A program made the translations under genes and the position numbers. 6,963 nucleotides of DNA from contig JACCWU010000310.1 of the NCBI GenBank assembly GCA_013697465.1, positions 1 to 6,963 on the forward strand, in the 5' to 3' direction. Below the pieces are notes generated by a model that saw nothing but the letters and a program-made list of their open reading frames with translations, was not told where the DNA came from and ran no database searches. Each line of letters begins with the position of its first letter. Positions within the stretch are counted from its first letter, which is position 1. Below, piece by piece: positions 1 through 5,251 of the stretch. Source of the stretch: Actinomycetota bacterium (GTDB taxonomy: Bacteria; Actinomycetota; Thermoleophilia; Gaiellales; Gaiellaceae).

Positions 1-127
1 CGAGGCAGACGGGGCACGTCTGCGTGTTCGGGTCCGCGCCGAAACCGACCGGGCAGCGGCAGAACATCTTCGAGCGGGTCTTGAGATGGACGTGGACCTC
101 CAGCCCGATGACCGCCTCCCAGCTCAC
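1..127 (-). CDS. gatB: Asp/Glu-tRNA amidotransferase subunit B, N-terminal 42 residues (runs off window)
   Basis: GatB is the tRNA-binding and kinase-like subunit of GatCAB. It phosphorylates the side chain of Glu-tRNA(Gln) or Asp-tRNA(Asn) so that ammonia released by GatA can amidate it. Only the N-terminus is present. The translation holds the family's opening motif EAVIGLEVHVHLKT (residues 4-17), then SKMFCRC, FGADPNTQTCPVC and the start of the next codon at the window edge. Cysteines 23, 25, 38 and 41 follow the C-x-C...C-x-x-C pattern of the family, reported as a metal site in some GatB proteins. The GTG start at 127-125 shares four bases (GTGA) with the gatA stop. An AAGGGA Shine-Dalgarno-like element at 134-139 lies 6 nt upstream. 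The overlap implies translational coupling to gatA. The reading frame is uninterrupted to the edge, so the gene is cut by the window and not broken. Confidence 0.95.
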   Translation of the reverse strand, partial: MSWEAVIGLEVHVHLKTRSKMFCRCPVGFGADPNTQTCPVCL

Positions 128-1584
128 TGACTGTCCCTTGGGGTCAGACCCGAGGGGTCTGACCCCGGACGAACTCCGTGGCGCCACCTCGCCGGGACCG
201 TGTCGAACCCGATCGCCTGCTCGAGCGCGTGCCCGACGCGGAAGAGCAGGTTTTCGCCGAACTGCGGCCCGATGAGCTGAAGCCCGACGGGAAGACCCTC
301 CGAGAGCCCACACGGAACCGAAAGTCCCGGCAGGCCTGCGAGGCACGAGGGAATCGTGAGGAGGTCGCTCGCGTACATCGCCAGCGGATCGCCGGCACGC
401 TCGCCGATCGGAAACGCGACAGTCGGCGAGGTCGGGCACGCGAGGACGTCGAACCGCTCGAACGCCTCGCGATGCTCCTGGATGATCAGCGTCCGGACCT
501 TCTGCGCCTGCCCGTAGAACGCGTCGTAGTACCCGGCCGAGAGGGCATACGTTCCGAGCATGATCCTGCGCTTCGGCTCGTCGCCGAACCCGTCGTCCCG
601 CGTGCGCTCGACGAGCTCCTGGTAGCTCTCGCCGGCCGCTCGCGGCCCGTAGCGGACGCCGTCGTAGCGTGCGAGGTTCGAGGAGGCCTCAGCCGGGGCG
701 ATCAGGTAGTAGCAGGGGAGGCCATAGCGGACGGAGCGAGGAAGCGAGCACTCCCCCACCTCGGCTCCGAGGCCCTCCGCAAGCTCGATCGCCCTGGCCA
801 CCGCGTCCTTCACTCCCGGCTCGATCCCGTCCGCCTCCGTCAGCTCGGTCGGCACTCCGATCCGGACGCCGGCGAGCGACTCCCCTTCCGGCAGCCGCAC
901 GGGCTCGGGAAGCTCGGCGGTTGTGGAGTCATTGCGGTCTCGCCCCGCGATGATCGAATAGAGGAGCGCGACGTCGCGCACGGTCTTCGCAACCGGACCG
1001 ACCTGGTCGAGGCTCGAGGCGAAGGCGACGATTCCGTAGCGCGAGACCGTGCCGTAGGTCGGTCGAAGGCCGACGTTTCCGCAGAGCGCGGAGGGCTGCT
1101 TGATCGAGCCCCCCGTGTCCGAGCCGAGAGCCCACGGCGCCAGTCCGGCGGTGACGGCCGCCGCGGAGCCTCCCCCGGACCCGCCGGGAACGCGCGTCGG
1201 GTCCCACGGGTTCCGCGACGGGCCGAAAGCCGAGTTCTCGGTCGAGGAGCCCATCGCGAACTCATCCGTGTTCGTCTTGCCGAGGAGCTGGAGATCGGCT
1301 TCCTTGCAGCGGGCGGCCACGGTCGAGTCGAAGACGGGGACGTATCCGGCGAGGATCTTCGAGCCCGCCGTCGTTTCGACCCTCTTCGTCGAGATGACGT
1401 CCTTCAGCGCTATCGGCACGCCGTCGCCCTCAGTCTCGTCCACCGTGCGCAGGAAGCATCGAAGCTCGCCGTCGCGCTCGGAGATCGCATCGAGGTACGC
1501 GGCCCGGAGCTCCGCCCCCGAGACCTCGCCTCGGTCGAGGAGAGCCTGCGCGTCCTCGGCGGTGAGCCGGAGCGTGTCGATCAT
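124..1584 (-). CDS. gatA: Asp/Glu-tRNA amidotransferase subunit A
   Basis: GatA is the glutaminase subunit of GatCAB and belongs to the amidase-signature family. It hydrolyses glutamine and passes ammonia to GatB. With the ATG at 1584 the protein has 486 residues, the usual size. The Ser-cisSer-Lys triad is visible: Lys61 in ALKD, cis-Ser136 in the PGGSGGGS glycine-serine loop, and nucleophile Ser160 in DTGGSIKQP. The spacing matches characterised GatA enzymes. The ATG overlaps the gatC stop as ATGA (1584-1581), which is why I chose it. An in-frame GTG at 1590 would add two residues. The 3' end overlaps gatB by GTGA. Oddity: after the normal family end near PARWRHG, the last residues (about 473-482, PGSDPSGLTP) are encoded by a 12-bp inverted repeat. 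The tail therefore looks like a palindromic element read as protein and not conserved enzyme sequence. Confidence 0.97.
   Translation of the reverse strand: MIDTLRLTAEDAQALLDRGEVSGAELRAAYLDAISERDGELRCFLRTVDETEGDGVPIALKDVISTKRVETTAGSKILAGYVPVFDSTVAARCKEADLQLLGKTNTDEFAMGSSTENSAFGPSRNPWDPTRVPGGSGGGSAAAVTAGLAPWALGSDTGGSIKQPSALCGNVGLRPTYGTVSRYGIVAFASSLDQVGPVAKTVRDVALLYSIIAGRDRNDSTTAELPEPVRLPEGESLAGVRIGVPTELTEADGIEPGVKDAVARAIELAEGLGAEVGECSLPRSVRYGLPCYYLIAPAEASSNLARYDGVRYGPRAAGESYQELVERTRDDGFGDEPKRRIMLGTYALSAGYYDAFYGQAQKVRTLIIQEHREAFERFDVLACPTSPTVAFPIGERAGDPLAMYASDLLTIPSCLAGLPGLSVPCGLSEGLPVGLQLIGPQFGENLLFRVGHALEQAIGFDTVPARWRHGVRPGSDPSGLTPRDSQ
140..166. repeat. Perfect 12-bp inverted repeat inside the gatA 3' end
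   Basis: Arms at 140-151 (GGGGTCAGACCC) and 155-166 (GGGTCTGACCCC) are exact reverse complements around a 3-nt loop. The element lies in frame within gatA, encoding PGSDPSGLTP. On the mRNA it ends directly next to the AAGGGA ribosome-binding-like sequence of gatB. It could be a REP-like dispersed palindrome or a local RNA structure affecting gatB translation. Termination is unlikely, because there is no U-tract and gatB overlaps gatA. The inverted repeat is seen directly; its role is inference. Confidence 0.85.
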
Positions 1585-1865
1585 CGCCACGGGGGCACCC
1601 GGAACAGGTCGTTCTCAGCCTCCGGCGCGTTCGCGAGTGCATCCTGGAGCGGTAGCGAAGCGCGTGGCACGTCCTCGTCCCAGACGTTCACGAGGTCGAG
1701 CGGATGAGACGTCGGCGGTACGTCGGCCAAGTCGAGCTCGGAGACGACGCCGACCGCATCCAGGATCTTGTCGAGCTCACCGGTCAGTCGGTCGACCTCG
1801 TCCTCGGAGAGCGCGAGCCACGCAAGCCGGGCCACGCGGAGCACTTCGTCTCGGGAGATTGCCAT
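1581..1865 (-). CDS. gatC: Asp/Glu-tRNA amidotransferase subunit C
   Basis: GatC is the small stabilising subunit that wraps around the GatA-GatB interface. At 94 residues it has the typical length. It shows the family pattern: an N-terminal helix beginning ISRDEVLRVARLAWLALSEDE, a second helix (LTGELDKILDAVGVVSELD), the DVPPTSHPLDLVNVWDEDVPR turn, and a C-terminal segment ending DLFRVPPWR, related to the F-x-V-P motif common at GatC C-termini. The ATG at 1865-1863 is preceded by a GAGAGGA-like element (about 1876-1882), spaced roughly 10 nt. It is the first gene of the gatCAB group: its stop overlaps the gatA ATG. The 187 nt upstream separate it from the cold-shock gene and hold a terminator and direct repeats, so gatCAB probably has its own promoter. 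I could not pick out a clear one. Confidence 0.95.
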   Translation of the reverse strand: MAISRDEVLRVARLAWLALSEDEVDRLTGELDKILDAVGVVSELDLADVPPTSHPLDLVNVWDEDVPRASLPLQDALANAPEAENDLFRVPPWR

Positions 1866-1886
1866 CGGAGGAAGATCCTCTCAGAC

Positions 1887-1999
1887 GCGGCGTAGGCTCG
1901 ACTGCCGGCTTTGCCGGCGCCGGAGTGGGAAAGGCGGCGTAGGCTCGACGGAGCCGCCCAAGAGCGCAGGTGCCGGCTTTGCCGGCGCCGGAGTGGGAA
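1887..1999. repeat. Two-copy direct repeat upstream of gatC
   Basis: Two sequence blocks each occur twice. Block A (16 bp, GCGGCGTAGGCTCGAC) is at 1887-1902 and 1934-1949. Block B (29 bp, beginning TGCCGGCTTTGCCGGC and ending GGAGTGGGAA) is at 1903-1931 and 1971-1999, identical in both copies. In copy 1, A and B are adjacent; in copy 2, 21 nt lie between them. Block B contains GCCGGC-TTT-GCCGGC, a 6-bp hairpin with a 3-nt loop, and the palindrome CCGGCGCCGG. The region lies between the csp terminator and gatC and has no convincing ORF. It resembles a dispersed intergenic repeat more than an operator, but other copies cannot be tested here. Confidence 0.85.
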
Positions 2000-2003
2000 C
2001 AAG

Positions 2004-2033
2004 GCGGCGGGCTCCCTTCCGAGAGCCCGCCGC
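2004..2033 (-). terminator. Hairpin terminator of the cold-shock gene
   Basis: An 11-bp perfect GC-rich stem (arms 2004-2014 and 2023-2033, loop 8 nt) lies 19 nt beyond the csp stop on the minus strand. The following transcript reads CTTGTTCCC, so the U-tract is poor, as is common in GC-rich actinobacteria. Position and stem strength support termination between csp and gatC. Confidence 0.65.
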
Positions 2034-2052
2034 TACGTCGATACGAGTTCGG

Positions 2053-2259
2053 TCAGCTCGTCGGTGCCACGACGTTGGCGGCCTGGGCACCCTTGGGCCC
2101 CTGGACGACCTCGAACTCCACACGCTGGCCTTCGGTGAGGGTCTTGAAGCCGTCCATCGCGATCGCGGAGAAGTGGACGAACACGTCGTCACCACCCTCG
2201 CGCTCGATGAAGCCGAAGCCCTTCTCGTTCGAAAACCACTTGACGGTGCCCTGCTCCAC
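2053..2259 (-). CDS. Cold-shock domain protein, CspA family
   Basis: This is a 68-residue single cold-shock domain, the standard CspA size. Such proteins bind single-stranded RNA and DNA in the cytoplasm and act as RNA chaperones or antiterminators. The opening GTVKWFSNEKGFGFI carries the RNP1 motif KGFGFI (residues 13-18), and VFVHF (26-30) is RNP2. Aromatic residues W8, F9, F15, F17, F27, H29 and F30 form the binding face. The C-terminal part (VEFEVVQGPKGAQAANV) is also typical. The start is GTG at 2259-2257, placed by an excellent AGGAGG at 2266-2271 with 6-nt spacing. The gene follows folD by 72 nt on the same strand and ends at a hairpin. It may be read through from folD or have its own promoter in the gap. 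Whether it is cold-induced or constitutive cannot be told. Confidence 0.97.
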   Translation of the reverse strand: MEQGTVKWFSNEKGFGFIEREGGDDVFVHFSAIAMDGFKTLTEGQRVEFEVVQGPKGAQAANVVAPTS

Positions 2260-2265
2260 GTACGT

Positions 2266-2271
2266 CCTCCT
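2266..2271 (-). promoter_or_regulatory. Ribosome-binding site of csp
   Basis: AGGAGG on the minus strand, 6 nt before the GTG codon. It is the strongest Shine-Dalgarno sequence in the window apart from that of the 201-residue protein, and it fixes the GTG start. It suggests high translation, as expected for an abundant cold-shock protein. Confidence 0.85.
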
Positions 2272-2331
2272 ACAACTGACCGCCGACCGGAAAGCCGACG
2301 TCGATGACTTTGAACGCCTGAACGGTAGCGC

Positions 2332-3189
2332 TTACGAACCAGGCACTGCAAGCCCGAGCCTTCGGTGTCTCGCAGCCTGAAGCGTGTTCGAAAGCAGCAT
2401 CGCGATCGTCATCGGCCCGACGCTGCCCGGCACCGGTGTCAACAGCCCGGCGACTTCGGCCACGTCCCGGTCGACGTCGCCCACGATCCCGGACTCCGTG
2501 CGATTGATGCCGACGTCGATCACCGTCGCACCGGGCTTGATCATGTCCCGAGTGACGAGTCCCGGCCGCCCGACAGCGGCTACGACGAGATCCGCGCGGC
2601 GAGTGTGCTGGGCGAGATCCACCGTACGCGAGTGACAGAGCGTGACCGTCGCGTGCTCGGCGAGGAGCAGCATCGCCATCGGCTTGCCGACGATCTCGCT
2701 GCGGCCGATGACGACCGCCTCGCTCCCCTTCAGCTCGACGCCGTACTCCTCGAGCATCCTCATGACCCCGAGCGGCGTCGCTGGAACGTGCAGGGGCTGG
2801 CCGAGGAAGAGCCGGCCCGCATTGATTGGGTGGAGGCCGTCCACGTCCTTCGCGGGGTCCATGGAGGAGGTGACGAGCGACTCGTCGACATGACCGGGAA
2901 GGGGAAGCTGGACGAGGATCCCGTCGACGCCGTCGTCTGCGCTGAGCTCCGCGACGAGGTCGAGGATCTCGCTTTCGGGCGTCGCCTCGGGGAGTCGGTG
3001 GTCACGCGACTCGATACCCGCCTCCGCCGACGCTTTGTGCTTCCAGCCGACATAGAGATGCGACGCCGGGTCGTCTCCGACGAGCACGGTGGCGAGGCAG
3101 ACCGGCTCGCCGAAAGCGGCGACGTCCTCCGCGACCTGCGCGCGCACCTTGGCGGCAAGTGCCTTCCCGTCGACGAGCGTGGCGGTCAT
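2332..3189 (-). CDS. folD: Bifunctional methylenetetrahydrofolate dehydrogenase/methenyltetrahydrofolate cyclohydrolase
   Basis: FolD interconverts 5,10-methylene-THF and 10-formyl-THF using NADP+, feeding purine, thymidylate and formyl-methionine synthesis in the cytoplasm. With the ATG at 3189 the protein has 285 residues, the usual length. The N-terminal catalytic domain shows Tyr46 and Lys50 in YVGWK (the conserved Y-x3-K), Gln94 in VQLPLP and the KDVDGLHP motif (114-121). The Rossmann domain has VVIGRSEIVGKPMAMLL (159-175), and the C-terminal PVPGSVGPMT signature is at 252-261. All key residues are present. An in-frame extension to 3267 would add 26 residues with no family similarity, and it would run through the inverted repeat at 3251-3291, so I reject it. 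The ATG lacks a clear Shine-Dalgarno, but a TAGGCT hexamer ends 7 nt upstream, so the transcript may be leaderless. csp follows on the same strand. Confidence 0.96.
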   Translation of the reverse strand: MTATLVDGKALAAKVRAQVAEDVAAFGEPVCLATVLVGDDPASHLYVGWKHKASAEAGIESRDHRLPEATPESEILDLVAELSADDGVDGILVQLPLPGHVDESLVTSSMDPAKDVDGLHPINAGRLFLGQPLHVPATPLGVMRMLEEYGVELKGSEAVVIGRSEIVGKPMAMLLLAEHATVTLCHSRTVDLAQHTRRADLVVAAVGRPGLVTRDMIKPGATVIDVGINRTESGIVGDVDRDVAEVAGLLTPVPGSVGPMTIAMLLSNTLQAARHRRLGLAVPGS

Positions 3190-3196
3190 CGCGAGT

Positions 3197-3223
3197 AGCC
3201 TACTTTCCAGCCACGCAGCCCAA
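3197..3223 (-). promoter_or_regulatory. Candidate folD promoter (leaderless arrangement)
   Basis: On the minus strand TAGGCT (3202-3197) fits a TAnnnT -10 element and ends 7 nt before the folD ATG. TTGGGC (3223-3218) is a possible -35 with a short 15-nt spacer. This would place the transcription start at or next to the ATG, in line with the missing ribosome-binding site. Weak consensus; inference. Confidence 0.3.
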
Positions 3224-3250
3224 CCCGAAGCTCGAAGCAGAAGCGGCGCG

Positions 3251-3291
3251 CCGGACAACGCTTGCAACGATCAGCTGCGAGCGTTGTCCGG
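3251..3291 (-). terminator. 12-bp inverted repeat between the 201-residue gene and folD
   Basis: Arms CCGGACAACGCT (3251-3262) and AGCGTTGTCCGG (3280-3291) are exact complements, with a 17-nt loop that can partly pair (TTGCA with TGCGA). It lies 37 nt after the stop of the 201-residue gene and 61 nt before folD, in the same orientation as both. No U-tract follows. The likeliest role is termination of the upstream gene. A palindromic repeat or a protein-binding site for folD control are alternatives. Confidence 0.45.
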
Positions 3292-3328
3292 GCGAGGAGG
3301 AGCGCCGACTTTCGTCAGTGCTTTGCGC

Positions 3329-3934
3329 TTACTTGGCGAGCCCGCTTCTGAGAATCGTGATGCCCGCCGCCTTGGCGACCTGGACCTTGCTGATCTGGGT
3401 CTTCGCCTGGCCTTTGACCTGGCCCTTCGCAATGGCGCGCGAAACCTGGGTGGTTGCCGCGGGCGTCACCTGCGACGAGACCTGAGACTCCACTGCAGGC
3501 GTCACCTGAGATGAGACCTGAGACGAGACCTGCGGCGCCGAAGCCGTGCCGACGGCCTGCGGGGTCGCTGCGAGACCGGCCGGAGCCGCGAACGCGGCCG
3601 TTGCCACGGCAATCGCCAGGGCCCCGCGCATTCCGTGCGCTTCGACGTCGGGAGGGTCGAACAGACCTTCGACCGCGTCGGCGTCGAGCGCCACGACGAC
3701 CTCGTCTCCGCTCGAGACCCGGAGCATCTCCTCGAGATCCGCGATCGTCAGCTCGAGCGTCAATCGCGTCATCTCCTCGTTCTCCCCGCGTCCGAGCTCG
3801 AACCAGATCCCGGCGGATTCATTGGAGCGCTGCGCCGCCTCGAGCTCGCTGCGCGAGAGCACCGCTGCGATCGAGCCGCCGCTCCCGAGCGTCCCGTACT
3901 CGACAAGATTGGCGGTTGTCGTCATCTCCTGCAT
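3329..3934 (-). CDS. Hypothetical protein with one hydrophobic segment and Gln-Val-Ser repeats
   Basis: I do not recognise this 201-residue protein. Residues 1-100 are soluble and acidic, with an apparent alpha/beta pattern (TRLTLELTIADLEEMLRV, then DEVVVALDADAV). Residues 102-123 (MRGALAIAVATAAFAAPAGL...) form a hydrophobic Ala-rich stretch that looks like a signal peptide or single membrane anchor, but it is internal. Residues 134-165 repeat a QVSS/QVTP unit (QVSSQVSSQVTPAVESQVSS...). The tail (166-201) is Lys/Gln/Val-rich and basic. The start is the ATG at 3934, because AGGAGG at 3939-3944 lies 4 nt upstream; an ATG at 3958 would put that site inside the gene. Topology is probably acidic N-terminus inside and repeat outside, or a tail lying along the envelope. 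It sits downstream of tRNA-Cys and upstream of folD on the same strand, with no functional link evident. High GC at third positions supports real coding. Confidence 0.8.
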   Translation of the reverse strand: MQEMTTTANLVEYGTLGSGGSIAAVLSRSELEAAQRSNESAGIWFELGRGENEEMTRLTLELTIADLEEMLRVSSGDEVVVALDADAVEGLFDPPDVEAHGMRGALAIAVATAAFAAPAGLAATPQAVGTASAPQVSSQVSSQVTPAVESQVSSQVTPAATTQVSRAIAKGQVKGQAKTQISKVQVAKAAGITILRSGLAK

Positions 3935-3938
3935 GTCT

Positions 3939-3945
3939 CCTCCTC
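3939..3945 (-). promoter_or_regulatory. Ribosome-binding site deciding the start of the 201-residue protein
   Basis: AGAGGAGGAGA on the minus strand contains AGGAGG ending 4 nt, or GAGGAG ending 5 nt, before the ATG at 3934. It favours this start over the upstream ATG at 3958 and over ATG at 3925, which has AGGAG with no spacing. Confidence 0.75.
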
Positions 3946-4041
3946 TTTCTCGAAGCACATCCGAAGCGGGCGAATGCTCGCACCACTCGTCTACCAGACC
4001 GGGAACCGCGTCTCGATCTTCCCGTTCGCGACAGCGGACAG

Positions 4042-4112
4042 AGGCGCCGACCAGACTCGAACTGGTGTACGAGGCTTTGCAGGCCTCTGCCTAACCACTC
4101 GGCCACGGCGCC
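4042..4112 (-). tRNA. tRNA-Cys (anticodon GCA)
   Basis: The minus strand folds into a complete 71-nt cloverleaf. The acceptor stem is GGCGCCG/CGGCGCC (7 bp), followed by a 3-bp D stem GCC/GGC with a GAGTGGTTA loop. The anticodon stem is GAGGC/GCCTC with loop CTGCAAA (anticodon GCA), and a 4-nt variable region follows. The T stem is ACCAG/CTGGT with loop TTCGAGT. The unpaired base 73 is U, the major identity element for cysteinyl-tRNA synthetase, which independently supports the Cys call. CCA is not encoded, so the 3' end needs nucleotidyltransferase. A TACCAT hexamer at 4127-4122, 9 nt upstream of the mature 5' end, is a possible -10 box. The gene is divergent from the zinc-ribbon gene, 46 nt away. 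Confidence 0.97.
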
Positions 4113-4145
4113 AGACGAGGCATGGTAGCCGTCCTCCTTCCGAGC

Positions 4146-4151
4146 TACGGT
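4146..4151 (+). promoter_or_regulatory. Candidate -10 element of the zinc-ribbon gene (leaderless)
   Basis: TACGGT fits TAnnnT and ends 7 nt before the ATG at 4159, the same spacing as the candidate -10 of folD. No Shine-Dalgarno is correctly spaced. A leaderless transcript is suggested. Inference from a weak motif only. Confidence 0.3.
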
Positions 4152-4158
4152 TGGGCGG

Positions 4159-4314
4159 ATGGGCGTGGATCTTCGCCGCCAGACCACCGAGCCTTGCCTC
4201 CGGTGCGGTGCGGCGATGGAGTGGCGACATGCCACGTGGCAGTGCCCGCGCTGCCGCTACAAGATCGGCTGCTGCGAAGGCGAGACCGGAGACTCCCGCT
4301 CAGAGCGCGCTTGA
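4159..4314 (+). CDS. Small zinc-ribbon protein (51 residues)
   Basis: This short frame reads MGVDLRRQTTEPCLRCGAAM, continues with EWRHATWQCPRC and ends near YKIGCCEGE. Cysteines 13, 16, 29 and 32 form two C-x-x-C knuckles 12 residues apart, a classic zinc ribbon, with a further Cys pair at 38-39. Conserved-looking Trp and His between the knuckles support a folded domain. Codons in this frame are strongly G/C-ending, while the overlapping methyltransferase frame over the same bases (4229-4314) is not. I therefore take this frame as the coding one. The ATG is the first start after an in-frame TAG at 4126. The gene ends 10 nt before the methyltransferase GTG, suggesting a two-gene unit. Zinc binding is inferred from the motif. 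Its partner and role are unknown; a nucleic-acid or protein adaptor is possible. Confidence 0.75.
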   Translation: MGVDLRRQTTEPCLRCGAAMEWRHATWQCPRCRYKIGCCEGETGDSRSERA

Positions 4315-4324
4315 CTTCGGCTGC

Positions 4325-5080
4325 GTGGTCGAGAAATACACCGACACCGCTCTTCACTTCGAGGTCGAGAAGCTCCCCCACCTCCTCGAGCGGAACCTCC
4401 CGCGGGGACCGCTCACTTTCGCCGACTTCGGGTGCGGGGACGGGCCGCTGTTCCGCATCCTCGCCGCCGGCGGCCATATCGGTCCTGGTCGGGCCGTCTA
4501 CGCACTGGATCTCGAGCCCGCCCGTCTGGCGCGCGTCTCCGCACGCTTTCCGTGGATCGAGACCGTCATCGCATCGGTGGACCATGCGCCGGCAATCGGT
4601 GACGAGTCGCTCCAGTTCGTGTGCTCGACGATGGTCATGGAGCACGTGCCCGACGAGCGGGCATTTCTGAACGAGATCCACCGCGTGCTGCGACCGGGAG
4701 GCCGCGTGTACCTCACGACGGTCTTCAAGAAGTCGTGGGCCTGGTACTTCCGCCGTCGCGACGGCGAGACCGTGCTCGATCCGTCACACCTCCGCGAGTA
4801 CACCGACATCGGGGCGTTCCGTGCGCTCCTCGTCGAGGAAGGGCGCTTCCGCATTCTGGCGCTCGAGCGCAGCCAGCTCTGGTTCCCGCTGCTCGATCCG
4901 GTCCTCTTCCGCGTCGGCGGCCGCGTTTCGGGGCTTGCTCGCCGCGCCGCGCTTCTCCGGGGCCTCCGGGCGGCCAAGGTTCCGGTTCCTGGCTACTACG
5001 CTCTCGAGGTCGTGCTCGAGCGCGCGCCCCGCGAGGTTCTAGACGAAGGGCTTGCGGACATCTCGCTGTTCGGCCGGTAG
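4325..5080 (+). CDS. Class I SAM-dependent methyltransferase
   Basis: This is a Methyltransf_11-type enzyme of 251 residues from GTG 4325. Motif I, ADFGCGDG (33-40), binds S-adenosylmethionine. Asp62 in YALDLEP is the acidic residue expected at the end of beta-2. SLQFVCSTMVMEHVPDERAF (95-114) covers motif II and the post-motif helix, and EIHRVLRPGGRVYLTTVF (117-134) is motif III. The C-terminal third (SWAWYFRRRDGETVLDPSHL, LREYT) resembles enzymes acting on small molecules, lipids or glycan precursors, but the substrate cannot be assigned. The frame is open upstream. An ATG at 4229 with GGAG 7 nt before it would give 283 residues, but those extra 32 are low-complexity Ala/Arg and overlap the zinc-ribbon gene, so I prefer GTG 4325 although it has no clear ribosome-binding site. 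Coupling to the zinc-ribbon gene is likely. Confidence 0.9.
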   Translation: MVEKYTDTALHFEVEKLPHLLERNLPRGPLTFADFGCGDGPLFRILAAGGHIGPGRAVYALDLEPARLARVSARFPWIETVIASVDHAPAIGDESLQFVCSTMVMEHVPDERAFLNEIHRVLRPGGRVYLTTVFKKSWAWYFRRRDGETVLDPSHLREYTDIGAFRALLVEEGRFRILALERSQLWFPLLDPVLFRVGGRVSGLARRAALLRGLRAAKVPVPGYYALEVVLERAPREVLDEGLADISLFGR

Positions 5081-5121
5081 CTCTACGCCGACCTAACGCT
5101 AGGGTTGCCGCGACTTCGTAC

Positions 5122-5149
5122 TTCGGCACGCCGGGGAAGGGGTGCCGAA
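5122..5149 (+). terminator. Weak hairpin after the methyltransferase
   Basis: TTCGGCAC (5122-5129) and GTGCCGAA (5142-5149) pair perfectly over 8 bp with a 12-nt loop, 41 nt after the stop. No U-tract follows. It could end the zinc-ribbon/methyltransferase transcript; other roles are equally possible. Confidence 0.3.
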
Positions 5150-5215
5150 CACCTGCTAGTGCGTGGATCGGCTCTGCTGGTCACAGGCACCGGATAGCCG
5201 AGACCTCCCGCGCAA

Positions 5216-5251
5216 GCGCGGTAGCGTTCTCTCCGGAGAACGCTACCGCGC
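5216..5251. repeat. 16-bp perfect hairpin with UCCG loop upstream of the PASTA gene
   Basis: Arms GCGCGGTAGCGTTCTC (5216-5231) and its exact complement (5236-5251) enclose TCCG. On the plus-strand RNA this is a C(UCCG)G loop of the extra-stable UNCG class. A second, competing 6-bp stem can form: CCGCGC at 5208-5213 with GCGCGG at 5216-5221. The element ends 75 nt before the PASTA start. No U-tract follows, so it is not a standard terminator. It could be a palindromic dispersed repeat, a 5'-leader structure or a dimeric-regulator site. The remainder of the 246-nt gap (5081-5326) holds no convincing ORF. Confidence 0.85.

Noticed and set aside
178..1707. Long plus-strand open frame (about 509 codons) opposite gatA and gatC
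   Set aside because: It is antisense to two genes with full family signatures. Its product is rich in Arg and Asp, with no recognisable domain. It is a typical shadow in GC-rich DNA.
1887..1999. Direct repeats as a short CRISPR array
   Set aside because: Only two copies of modular blocks with unequal spacing (none and 21 nt), internal hairpins and no cas genes.
2365..3198. Plus-strand frame of about 277 codons opposite folD
   Set aside because: FolD on the other strand has every catalytic motif; this frame is its complement and shows no domain.
3190..3267. 26-residue N-terminal extension of FolD to the ATG at 3267
   Set aside because: FolD proteins begin near the TATLVDGKALA segment. The extension has no similarity and would run through the inverted repeat at 3251-3291.
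4000..4024. CGGGAA/TTCCCG stem downstream of tRNA-Cys as a terminator
   Set aside because: Only 6 bp with a 13-nt loop and no U-tract; too weak to call.
3635..4324. Upstream extension of the methyltransferase frame
   Set aside because: It would run antisense through the 201-residue gene and the tRNA-Cys and overlap the zinc-ribbon gene. Methyltransferase similarity begins only at about 4325.
5216..5251. Reading the 16-bp stem as a Rho-independent terminator of the methyltransferase
   Set aside because: It lies 135 nt after the stop, no T-run follows on either strand, and a nearer though weaker hairpin exists at 5122-5149.
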